A stretch of DNA of 42,920 bases from an uncultured Clostridia bacterium (GTDB lineage Bacteria > Bacillota > Clostridia > UBA1381): the NCBI GenBank assembly GCA_947626075.1, contig CANQQW010000008.1, positions 1 through 42,920 of the forward strand. Reading direction: 5' to 3'. The translations under genes and the position numbers were made by a program. A model generated the notes under the pieces. It was not told the origin of the DNA, searched no databases, and saw only the letters and a program-made list of their open reading frames with translations. Below are positions 26,239-33,227 of this stretch, in pieces (position 1 is the first letter of the stretch; every line of letters begins with the position of its first letter).

Positions 26239-27173
26239 TATTCCTCTGTATTTTCGCTCTGATGCGCGGCGAGATAGTCCTCAAAGTTCTTGTACTCCGC
26301 CTTATGCTGAGTAGGCTTAAAATCAGCCTTGTACGTTACGGGAGTATACTCCGTATTCTCGGTTTTTACCGGCGGCGTACTTTTGGGCTTGCGTGAACGG
26401 TTTCTCTTTTTGTAACCGTCCTTTTTGTACTTCGCGCCCTTTGGCGCGATTACTACCTTTCTGTACGGCTCTTGACCTATGGAATAAGTCGTTACGGTCT
26501 CGCTGCTTTGCAAATTCGAGTGAATTACGCGTCTCTCATACGGATTCATAGGTTCAAGCGTGAACTTTTTACCTGTTCTTGTAACCTTTTCCTCAAGACG
26601 GTTAGACAGTGCCAAAAGCGCCTCTGTGCGCTTTTCACGGTAATTCTCCGTGTCTATCGAAACCTTTATATAGTCATCGCTGCGCTGATTTACCACAAGC
26701 GACGTAAGGTACTGCAAGCTGTCGAGAGTATCCCCTCTCTTTCCGATAATAATACCCATATTATCGCCCGAAAGGTCGATTTGCACAGAGCCTTCATCCA
26801 TTCTCGCGTCGATTTCCACTTCCAAATTCATAGCCGCGAAAATGTCCGCGAGGAACTTCTTAGCATCCTCCGCCACGCCGTTTTCCGACGGCTGCTTCTT
26901 TACTTTCTCCGTTTTCGGCGTTTTTACCTTATCCGGCTTCGCCGCGCTATGCGCGTTTTCCTTTACCTCGTCTGTTCCCGCGTTTTTAAGCGTTACCTTT
27001 ACGCGCGCGTCTCTTGCTCCGATACCTAAAAATCCCTTTGAACCGGCGTCTATAACCTCTATATCAACCTCTTCGCGCTTTGCGCCCAATTCCGCGAGCG
27101 CCGCCTCTATAGCAGCCTCCTTATTTTTTCCGCTTTTTTCCGTGTATTTGCTTCTTTTCCGGTACTGTGACAA
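26238..27173 (-). CDS. jag: RNA-binding protein Jag/KhpB (SpoIIIJ-associated)
   Basis: A 311-residue cytoplasmic RNA-binding protein. It has the Jag-N domain (about residues 10-65, with K-G-F-L-G-I-G), a basic linker with K and E runs, a KH domain (about 105-180, with the G-K-R-G loop), and an R3H domain (about 185-250, with P-M-N-P-Y-E-R-R-V-I-H). A basic, disordered tail of 60 residues follows. KhpB works with KhpA in post-transcriptional control of cell division in Gram-positive bacteria. The start is a TTG at 27173, with AAAGGGGA eight bases upstream, so the gene overlaps the end of yidC by 53 bases. No later start would keep the conserved E-K-S-G-K N-terminus. Last gene of the rpmH operon. 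Confidence 0.93.
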   Translation of the reverse strand: MSQYRKRSKYTEKSGKNKEAAIEAALAELGAKREEVDIEVIDAGSKGFLGIGARDARVKVTLKNAGTDEVKENAHSAAKPDKVKTPKTEKVKKQPSENGVAEDAKKFLADIFAAMNLEVEIDARMDEGSVQIDLSGDNMGIIIGKRGDTLDSLQYLTSLVVNQRSDDYIKVSIDTENYREKRTEALLALSNRLEEKVTRTGKKFTLEPMNPYERRVIHSNLQSSETVTTYSIGQEPYRKVVIAPKGAKYKKDGYKKRNRSRKPKSTPPVKTENTEYTPVTYKADFKPTQHKAEYKNFEDYLAAHQSENTEE

Positions 27174-28128
27174 CTACATCTTCCCCTTTCTTATCGAAAT
27201 AAAAGTTCAGCGCAAGCTGCTGCACGATTTGTACAACAGAGCTTATTATCCAGTAAAGTCCGAGACCTGCCGGTAATGTTATGGTAAAAAACGCCGTCAT
27301 TACGGGCATCATATACGTCATTGACTTTGACATTTGCGCCGCCTGATTGTTCTCATCGGACTTGTCCTTTTTTTGTCCGGTCTGAGCCTGTGTAACTTTC
27401 ATCGAAACTATCGACGCTATAACCGCAAGAATCGGTATGATAAGCAGCGCGATAATTCCCCATTGCGAGAAATCAAGCGCCATAATTCTCGAGAACGCCG
27501 CCGAGGGAGCGTTGGAAAGGTCAATTCCGAAGAAATTAAAATTAATCACCCACGGATGTGTACCGCCCGTAACTCCGTCAAGCGCGCTGCCCGCCGCGCC
27601 TATCGTTTCAGCCCATTTGGACAGTTGTATCTGACCTGATTTTACAATCATCTTAGCCGTAGCTTCCGCGTAACTGCCGAGGTTATAGCCTAAATTTATC
27701 ATAGCGTCCCTCAGACGCAGCACCTCGGTAACAAGCGGGTTCGTCATGTTGTCCAAATCGCCCCAGTTGACATGAAGCAGATATGTCAGAGGCTTTTGAA
27801 TAACCTGATACAAGCCGATAAGTATCGGGAACTGTATAAGCATCGGCAGACAGCCTCCCGCCATGCTTATGTTATTTTCCTTGTAAATTTTTAACATCTC
27901 ACGCTGAAGCTTCTCCTGATCGTTCGCATACTTTTTCTGAAGCTCCATTATGATAGGCTGTACCTTTTGCTGCTTCCGCATAGCCTTCTGCGACCTTACG
28001 TTAAGCGGGATCAGTATCATTTTTATGATTACCGTAAAAATGATTATCGCGATACCGTAGTTCGCGACAATATTATAGATATTCTCTATGATAAAGCCCA
28101 TCGGCCGCGTTATAAGATACTCAAACAT
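27121..28128 (-). CDS. yidC: Membrane protein insertase YidC (OxaA/SpoIIIJ family)
   Basis: A 335-residue insertase that places proteins in the cytoplasmic membrane alone or with SecYEG. The conserved parts are all there: first helix with I-I-I-F-T-V-I-I-K-M-I-L-I-P-L, the charged cytoplasmic hairpin (residues 45-85), G-C-L-P-M-L-I-Q-F-P-I, and the two C-terminal helices ending in a basic K-K-R-K-K tail. A lysine (residue 36) takes the place of the arginine usually found in the hydrophilic groove of the first helix, which keeps the positive charge. I see no lipoprotein signal; the N-terminus is short. An insertion of about 60 residues sits between helices 2 and 3. It follows yidD by five bases. 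Confidence 0.96.
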   Translation of the reverse strand: MFEYLITRPMGFIIENIYNIVANYGIAIIIFTVIIKMILIPLNVRSQKAMRKQQKVQPIIMELQKKYANDQEKLQREMLKIYKENNISMAGGCLPMLIQFPILIGLYQVIQKPLTYLLHVNWGDLDNMTNPLVTEVLRLRDAMINLGYNLGSYAEATAKMIVKSGQIQLSKWAETIGAAGSALDGVTGGTHPWVINFNFFGIDLSNAPSAAFSRIMALDFSQWGIIALLIIPILAVIASIVSMKVTQAQTGQKKDKSDENNQAAQMSKSMTYMMPVMTAFFTITLPAGLGLYWIISSVVQIVQQLALNFYFDKKGEDVVVTVPEKKQIHGKKRKK

Positions 28129-28133
28129 ACGTC

Positions 28134-28376
28134 TTATTTTTCCTCTCCGCTGCCTTTATGTCTGTCGGGAACCGGGTCATAGCCTCCTTTGTGAAAGGGA
28201 TGGCACTTTAAAATCCGTCTTGCGGCGAGATACGTCCCGTACAGCGCACCGTATTTTTCAATCGCCTCTCTTGCGTACTGTGAACAGGTCGGGATAAAGC
28301 GGCAGCAGCCCCCGCCCTTATACGGTGAAATTCGGTGTCTGTAAAAATCAATCATTGCGATTAAAATTTTCTTCAT
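28134..28376 (-). CDS. yidD: Membrane protein insertion efficiency factor YidD
   Basis: An 80-residue protein with the YidD signature: Y-R-x-x-I-S-P-Y near the start, [11 protein letters not shown], and [13 protein letters not shown]. YidD is a small amphipathic protein that helps YidC. It overlaps rnpA by 29 bases, a usual arrangement in the rpmH-rnpA-yidD-yidC operon. GGAG lies nine bases before the ATG, inside rnpA. Confidence 0.96.
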   Translation of the reverse strand: MKKILIAMIDFYRHRISPYKGGGCCRFIPTCSQYAREAIEKYGALYGTYLAARRILKCHPFHKGGYDPVPDRHKGSGEEK

Positions 28377-28725
28377 TTTTTGTTTCTCCGCATTTCTGCT
28401 TTAAATTCAATTTGCCGATAGCGTAATCTATATCTTTCTTTATCTGGAAAAGCGTTTTTCCGACCGCTCTTCCCCGTGCGACTATCACAATGTCGTATCC
28501 CTTTTTAATATCGTCCTCCAGTAACCTGTAGCTTTCGCGCATAAGCCGCTTTAAGCGGTTACGCACCACAGCTTTACCCGTCGTCTTACCCGCCGTAAGC
28601 CCAAGACGGTTAAAGGGGTATTTGTTTTTACGCGCGTACACGACCGTGTAGCCGCCGACGAAATTACCGCTTCTGTATACGCGTCTGAAATCGCGGTTCA
28701 TCTTTAGCCTCTGAGTGTTCTTCAT
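28348..28725 (-). CDS. rnpA: Ribonuclease P protein component
   Basis: A 125-residue basic protein of normal length. It has the conserved F-R-x-V-Y-R-S-G start and the [10 protein letters not shown] signature helix (about residues 58-70) that binds RNase P RNA. It forms the protein part of the enzyme that matures tRNA 5' ends. A GAGGTG box precedes the ATG. It lies downstream of rpmH with a hairpin and T-run in between, and overlaps yidD. Confidence 0.97.
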   Translation of the reverse strand: MKNTQRLKMNRDFRRVYRSGNFVGGYTVVYARKNKYPFNRLGLTAGKTTGKAVVRNRLKRLMRESYRLLEDDIKKGYDIVIVARGRAVGKTLFQIKKDIDYAIGKLNLKQKCGETKNEENFNRND

Positions 28726-28747
28726 TATAACACCTCGTCATACTATG

Positions 28748-28790
28748 AAAAAAGAGGCAGCAAGTAAAGAATTCGTCCTCACTTCCTGCC
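28748..28790 (-). terminator. Hairpin with T-run between rpmH and rnpA (attenuating terminator)
   Basis: On the minus strand GGCAG-x-AAGT pairs with ACTT-x-CTGCC (plus-strand 28781-28790 with 28756-28765), with one mismatch and a loop of about 15 bases, followed by TTTTTT (28748-28753). It may lower rnpA expression relative to rpmH, for which far more copies of protein are needed. Confidence 0.65.
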
Positions 28791-28804
28791 CAAGCCTCCA
28801 TATA

Positions 28805-28939
28805 TTACGCAGACAGCTTCTTTCTGCCTATCCTTCTTCTGCGGGATAAAATCTTTCTTCCTGATTTTGTAGACATTCTCTTTCTGAAGCCGTGTTCTTT
28901 AGCTCTTTGACGCTTTTTAGGCTGAAAAGTCATTTTCAT
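28805..28939 (-). CDS. rpmH: 50S ribosomal protein L34
   Basis: A 44-residue, very basic protein, the normal L34 length. Reading the minus strand gives [12 protein letters not shown] at the start, then K-E-H-G-F-R-K-R-M near the middle, and [12 protein letters not shown] at the end. It is a small structural protein of the large ribosomal subunit. GGAGGTG lies eight bases before the ATG. It is the first gene of the rpmH-rnpA-yidD-yidC-jag operon, with a perfect promoter about 80 bases upstream. In many Firmicutes dnaA is next to this gene; here the upstream neighbour is hslO. Confidence 0.97.
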   Translation of the reverse strand: MKMTFQPKKRQRAKEHGFRKRMSTKSGRKILSRRRRIGRKKLSA

Positions 28940-29017
28940 TGTTACAGCACCTCCTCTGCTTATCTCCGGTCCCGATTGACCGTCTTTATTACTGTTTTAA
29001 TAATAGACACCTTATCC

Positions 29018-29046
29018 ATTATATAAATTTTATTCCATGTTGTCAA
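29018..29046 (-). promoter_or_regulatory. Perfect consensus promoter of the rpmH operon
   Basis: On the minus strand TTGACA (29041-29046) and TATAAT (29018-29023) are separated by exactly 17 bases. It lies about 80 bases ahead of rpmH, just after the end of hslO. Confidence 0.9.
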
Positions 29047-29071
29047 GCATTTTTTACTAAAATTTAAATTC

Positions 29072-29959
29072 TTATCCCTTTGCTTGCTTTAAAAGCTCCG
29101 TAAGCTCGTTTTTATCAAACAAATACTTATTGTCGCAGAAACGGCAGGTAAGCTCCGCCTCTCCCTGCTCGTCGATAATCGACTGCAGCTCCTCTCTGCC
29201 TATCGACACAAGCGCTCTCTCCATACGCTCTTTCGAGCATGTACATTTATATTCGGGAGTGAGAGCGTTATTTTCGCAAAGCATGGAAAAACCATCGCTT
29301 ACGCGGAAAATCATATCTTCCGCGGTCATACCGCCGCTTATCATCGCTGTTACCGGGGGTACTGATTTAAGTATTTCTTCTAACTGTTCCGCCATTTCCT
29401 CGGTAGCTTCGGGCATAAGCTGTATCATAAATCCGCCCGCCGAGATTACGCTGCCGTCGGTGTCCACAAGCACGCCGAGCGCGATTGATGTAGGTATCTG
29501 CTCACTTTTTGCGAAGTAATATGTCAAATCCTCCGCTATTTCGCCCGTAACGAGCGGTATTTGTCCTATATACGGCTCCTTAAGTCCCAAGTCGCGCGCG
29601 ACGCTCAAGTATCCGCCGCCTATCGCTCCGCCTACGTCGAGTTTACCTTTCTTATTCAACGGTCTTTCAACATACGGGTTTGAAACGTACCCGCGCACCT
29701 TACCATTGCAGTCCGATACCGCCACAAGGTCTTTTATATCGCCCTCGCCCTTTATTTGGAGAGTGATACTGTCCGTTTCGCTTTTAAGTCCCGCTGCGCC
29801 CATAATAGCCGCTCCCGTAAGCAGTCTGCCGAGTGCCGCGGTTGCGACGGGGTACGTGCCGTGTATACGCCGCGCCTCGTTTACGAGGTCTGTCGTTACA
29901 GCCGCGAAAACTCTTACCGCGCCGTCCGCGCTGTTTCCTCTTACCAGTTTATCCGCCAT
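29072..29959 (-). CDS. hslO: Redox-regulated chaperone Hsp33
   Basis: A 295-residue cytoplasmic chaperone. The C-terminal redox switch has four zinc-binding cysteines, C239-x-C241 and C272-x-x-C275. On oxidation these form disulfides and turn the protein into a holdase. The N-terminal domain has the typical D-G-A-V-R-V start and the G-R-L-L-T-G-A and G-G-A-I-G-G-G-Y-L segments. Length is normal. It starts 12 bases after cdaR, so it is probably co-transcribed with cdaA-cdaR. No clear terminator follows it, so some transcripts may run on into rpmH. Confidence 0.97.
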   Translation of the reverse strand: MADKLVRGNSADGAVRVFAAVTTDLVNEARRIHGTYPVATAALGRLLTGAAIMGAAGLKSETDSITLQIKGEGDIKDLVAVSDCNGKVRGYVSNPYVERPLNKKGKLDVGGAIGGGYLSVARDLGLKEPYIGQIPLVTGEIAEDLTYYFAKSEQIPTSIALGVLVDTDGSVISAGGFMIQLMPEATEEMAEQLEEILKSVPPVTAMISGGMTAEDMIFRVSDGFSMLCENNALTPEYKCTCSKERMERALVSIGREELQSIIDEQGEAELTCRFCDNKYLFDKNELTELLKQAKG

Positions 29960-29971
29960 TGTTTCCTCCTG

Positions 29972-31156
29972 TTATTCTATAGTCACATTAATGGTGTATT
30001 CGCCTTCGGCGCTGATATTGTCGCCGTAAATATTCACGGGAAGCAAGTACGTACCCTTTGAGAGTCCCTCAAGGTCTACCGACGCCTTTACGTTATCCGC
30101 GTTAAGCGTGCCTTCCGCGCCTGTGACCGTGGCTGTGACATTGCCTTCGACTTTCGCGCTCGTTCCCTCAGGAACGTTTTCCGCTTCTACCGCAAGGTCA
30201 ATCTGCGCCGTTTCCTTACGCACGATTTCAGGCTTGACCTTGACCAGCGCGCTTTCCGGCGGCACATATACGCCTTCGCCGCCTTCTACTCTATATTCGC
30301 CTTCGCCGCCGTTTGGCTTATCTATAACAGCCGTTACGGAGCCTTGAGCGCTGTCCTTTACGCCGACTGTCACAGCAGTCGGTGTTACAGTGGTTTCGTT
30401 TGTCTTTAATATATAATTTTTGCTCAATTCCTCCGTAAGCTTGGGCGTTACCGGCAGTGAAGCAATATCGTAAACGGTGTTGGTTACGATTACGTTGGAA
30501 TTCATGCTTTCAAGCGTTTCGTTCTCGTTAATCAGCGCGCCTGACGCATCCGTAAGAAGATAGCTTACCTCCATGATATTATCCTCGCGCATATTGGATA
30601 TATCCACCGTCGCGACAGCGCCTTCTACTTTTTCCATCTCGCTTTCGGCTCCCATTATAGTTACGCGCGGGTCGGAAATTACGGACTGTACAAGCTTATC
30701 CTTTACGCTGCCTGTCTGCTTTACGGTGACGTCTATTTCTTTTGTTGTAAGCGGTTCTATCGTTATCGGAATATCGCCGTACCGTTCTCTTTCCACCTTT
30801 ATGCGCGTGCTCGGTATAGAGATTGTACCCGTAAGATTATATTCGCCCACCGAGTTTATATCGCTCAAATCCACCTGCACATATATGCCGTCCATATTTC
30901 TCATTAAATCGCTGCGCTTACCCGTAACCACTACAGAAAGCGGCGGTATAGAGTCCTTGCCCGTTACGGCGAGAGATTTTTCGCGAAGTGCCGCCTCGCC
31001 CGCAAACCTCACGTCAAGATTGGACACGGTGGTGGTTATATCGGGGTCGGTAAGCAGCATAACCATAAGCCATACTATCATCGCCAAAAAAATCGAAAGC
31101 GCGATTGTCTTTACTTTTTGCGTATGCGGTCTGTTTTTTCCTTTAGAGTTCATCAT
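29972..31156 (-). CDS. cdaR: YbbR-domain protein CdaR, regulator of diadenylate cyclase
   Basis: A 394-residue membrane-anchored protein. One helix lies at about residues 17-35 and the rest is external. The external part consists of about four YbbR repeats (near 50-130, 140-220, 230-300 and 305-390), beta-rich modules with recurring V-x-V-x-x-x-G patterns. CdaR binds CdaA and modulates c-di-AMP synthesis. The ATG overlaps the cdaA stop by four bases (ATGA), and the ribosome binding site GGAGG sits in the end of cdaA, so translation is coupled. Confidence 0.93.
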   Translation of the reverse strand: MMNSKGKNRPHTQKVKTIALSIFLAMIVWLMVMLLTDPDITTTVSNLDVRFAGEAALREKSLAVTGKDSIPPLSVVVTGKRSDLMRNMDGIYVQVDLSDINSVGEYNLTGTISIPSTRIKVERERYGDIPITIEPLTTKEIDVTVKQTGSVKDKLVQSVISDPRVTIMGAESEMEKVEGAVATVDISNMREDNIMEVSYLLTDASGALINENETLESMNSNVIVTNTVYDIASLPVTPKLTEELSKNYILKTNETTVTPTAVTVGVKDSAQGSVTAVIDKPNGGEGEYRVEGGEGVYVPPESALVKVKPEIVRKETAQIDLAVEAENVPEGTSAKVEGNVTATVTGAEGTLNADNVKASVDLEGLSKGTYLLPVNIYGDNISAEGEYTINVTIE

Positions 31157-31995
31157 TTTGACCTCCAGAACATGATTTTGTCTATCTTCGGCTGCGACGG
31201 AGTTCGCTGGCTCATTATCTTAGTCAGCGCCTTTGTAAGCGAGTCCTTGGTCAGATTACGGGTAAGCGAGCCGTTTAAGGCTATGGAAATTTTACCCGTT
31301 TCCTCGCTTACGACTATTACCGCCGCGTCCGTTACCTCGCTTAATCCTATCGCCGCGCGGTGGCGCGTGCCTAAGTCGCGGGAAAGATTGTTGTTCGCGG
31401 TAAGCGGCAAAAGACATCCCGCCGTTACGATTTTATTGTTTCTGATTATAACCGCGCCGTCATGAAGAGGAGTATTCGGTACAAATATATTTTCCAAAAG
31501 TCCGCTTGAAACGTTGGCGTCAAGCATTGTACCCGTGCTTATAAATTCGCCCAGACGCGTCGAACGTTCCAGCACGATAAGCGCGCCCGTTTTGCTCTCC
31601 GACATATTTGCCGCGGCGGCCGCGATGGACTCTATCACGCGCTGCACAGCGTCGTCGGAAGTGTCCGCGGCAAGATCTATAATGTTGCCGACGTTTATGC
31701 GTCCCATGCGTTCCAAAAGGTTCCTAAGCTCCGGCTGGAAGATGACAACAATCGCGAAAGCGCCTATCTGCATCGCCCCGCCGAGTATGTAATTTAGCGC
31801 GTTAAGGTTCAGCCATTGACTGATAAAAAACACTATAAACAGCACTATAATGCCCTTTACAAGCTGCATTGCGCGCGTTTCGCGTATTAAATTTATAAGG
31901 TAATACAAAATTACAGCCACTATTAAAATGTCTATAAAATCGCTTATACGGAGCAGCTGAATGTACTTTATAACGTAGTCGAGAAATGCGTCCAT
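31153..31995 (-). CDS. cdaA: Diadenylate cyclase CdaA
   Basis: A 280-residue enzyme that makes c-di-AMP from two ATP. Three membrane helices fill the first 90 residues, followed by the DisA-N/DAC domain. Both catalytic motifs are intact: D179-G-A181 and R211-H-R213. c-di-AMP controls potassium and osmolyte transport and cell-wall homeostasis and is essential in many Firmicutes. It is the first gene of cdaA-cdaR; glmM, which commonly follows, is absent here and hslO takes its place. A GAAAGGA box precedes the ATG. Confidence 0.97.
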   Translation of the reverse strand: MDAFLDYVIKYIQLLRISDFIDILIVAVILYYLINLIRETRAMQLVKGIIVLFIVFFISQWLNLNALNYILGGAMQIGAFAIVVIFQPELRNLLERMGRINVGNIIDLAADTSDDAVQRVIESIAAAAANMSESKTGALIVLERSTRLGEFISTGTMLDANVSSGLLENIFVPNTPLHDGAVIIRNNKIVTAGCLLPLTANNNLSRDLGTRHRAAIGLSEVTDAAVIVVSEETGKISIALNGSLTRNLTKDSLTKALTKIMSQRTPSQPKIDKIMFWRSK

Positions 31996-32030
31996 GTCGG
32001 TTTTCCTTTCGTATTTTTTAGGCTTATATA

Positions 32031-32059
32031 TCTATAGTATACTACATTTTTTGCTTCAA
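32031..32059 (-). promoter_or_regulatory. Likely promoter of cdaA-cdaR-hslO
   Basis: On the minus strand TTGAAG (32054-32059) and TATAGA (32031-32036) are 17 bases apart, 35 bases ahead of cdaA. It is divergent from the promoter at 32085. Confidence 0.5.
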
Positions 32060-32084
32060 TGCCATATAAATTTTCATTTTTTTA

Positions 32085-32113
32085 TTGTATATTTCGTTTT
32101 TTTATGTTAAAAT
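32085..32113 (+). promoter_or_regulatory. Likely promoter of the secreted stalk-domain gene
   Basis: TTGTAT (32085-32090) and TAAAAT (32108-32113) are separated by 17 bases, 32 bases before the ATG. Confidence 0.5.
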
Positions 32114-32145
32114 TACAGTGATTTTATTATTAAGGACGACCAAAT

Positions 32146-33150
32146 ATGAAGAGAAAACCATTAACTATTACAAGAAAACCTTTAATTAGTACGAGAAAAC
32201 CTCTAATTACGATTATATTAACCGCTCTTTCGGCGCTCGCCTCTCCCGCCCTCGCCGACGAGGCGCCGGAGGTGTTTATAAACTCGGCGCTTATAACGTT
32301 TGCCGACCAACAGCCCGTGATTATGGGCGAGGGGTACACGCTCGTTCCGGCGAGAGGAGTTTTTGAAGCAATGGGCGCTAAGGTGACGTGGGACGACGAG
32401 ACGAAAACGGTGGAGGTCGAAAAGGCGGACACGCTCGTGACGCTTACAGTCGGCGGCAGCGTGATGAAAGTCGCCGATACAGCAAACGCTTCCGAAAAAT
32501 CCGTCGCGCTCGACATCTCTCCAATAATCACGGAGGAAACGGGACGAACAATGATACCGCTTCGCGCGATAAGCGAGGCTATGGGCGCGGACGTAAAATG
32601 GGAGGATGAGACGCGCACTGTCACAATCACGACGGAGGACAGCGAAAAGGAGCGCGAAAGCCTGCCCGCTTACACGCTCTCATCGGACAAGACCGAAGCG
32701 GCGGCGGGCGATACGGTTGACATTTACATAGAAGCGAGCAGTCTGCCGGAAGGCGGCTTTATATCGTGCGTAACTGCCACGCTGCTTTATGATACGGAGC
32801 ATTTTGAGTTTACCGAGGCGCAGCTTGTAAACGGTACGGAAAGTGTGGATAAGGTTACGTCGGGCGTGAATACAAAGCTCAATGACAGGCTGAAAGCTGT
32901 TTTTGTTACGGTCGATCCGTTAAGCGCGGCGGCGAAAGACGGCAAGGCTCTGAAGCTGACATTCCGCTCCGTTGACGGCAAGGGCGGAAAATTCAGTCTC
33001 GCAAACGGCTATAACACGGAGCTTGGCTACGATACCTCGCTGCGCATCGACAAGGCGGACGAAAGCGGCAGCGTCACAAGCTCCACGCTTTACGAGGGCG
33101 TAAATCTTAACGTTGACACTACGGCGCTTACGGTAAACGGCGCAAAATAA
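32146..33150 (+). CDS. Secreted protein with copper-amine-oxidase-like stalk domain and cohesin-like domain
   Basis: A 334-residue exported protein. The signal peptide is unusual: its basic region is made of three 7-residue repeats (R-K-P-L-x-x-x) before the hydrophobic core and a cleavage site near A-L-A-D (about residue 38). Residues 45-165 form a stalk domain with the paired patterns L-V-P-A-R-G-V-F-E-A-M-G-A-K-V-x-W and I-P-L-R-A-I-S-E-A-M-G-A-D-V-K-W. Residues 180-330 resemble a cohesin-like beta-sandwich (x-A-G-D-T-V-D-I-Y-I, then L-x-Y-D-T-E-H-F-E-F). Stalk domains are thought to place Clostridia proteins at the cell surface. No anchor or catalytic site is seen. A ligand such as a dockerin is only a guess. 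AAGGA lies before the ATG. Confidence 0.75.
   Translation: MKRKPLTITRKPLISTRKPLITIILTALSALASPALADEAPEVFINSALITFADQQPVIMGEGYTLVPARGVFEAMGAKVTWDDETKTVEVEKADTLVTLTVGGSVMKVADTANASEKSVALDISPIITEETGRTMIPLRAISEAMGADVKWEDETRTVTITTEDSEKERESLPAYTLSSDKTEAAAGDTVDIYIEASSLPEGGFISCVTATLLYDTEHFEFTEAQLVNGTESVDKVTSGVNTKLNDRLKAVFVTVDPLSAAAKDGKALKLTFRSVDGKGGKFSLANGYNTELGYDTSLRIDKADESGSVTSSTLYEGVNLNVDTTALTVNGAK
32152..32214 (+). repeat. Three 21-bp tandem repeats inside the signal peptide coding region
   Basis: Units at 32152-32172, 32173-32193 and 32194-32214 each begin AGAAAACC and code for R-K-P-L plus three residues. They differ at a few positions only. Confidence 0.8.
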
Positions 33151-33165
33151 CGACTATCGGCACGG

Positions 33166-33198
33166 AACAGGGACGTTCTCACGGGCTTCCCTGTTTTT
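33166..33198 (+). terminator. Terminator between the stalk-domain gene and hydF
   Basis: AACAGGGA (33166-33173) pairs with TCCCTGTT (33188-33195), followed by a T-run. The loop is 14 bases. Confidence 0.8.
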
Positions 33199-33227
33199 AT
33201 TTATCGGATTATCAGGGAGGGATCATT

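Noticed and set aside
29011-29019. TTATCCATT as a DnaA box near rpmH
   Set aside because: It differs from the consensus at two positions and is alone; no cluster of boxes or AT-rich unwinding region is evident.
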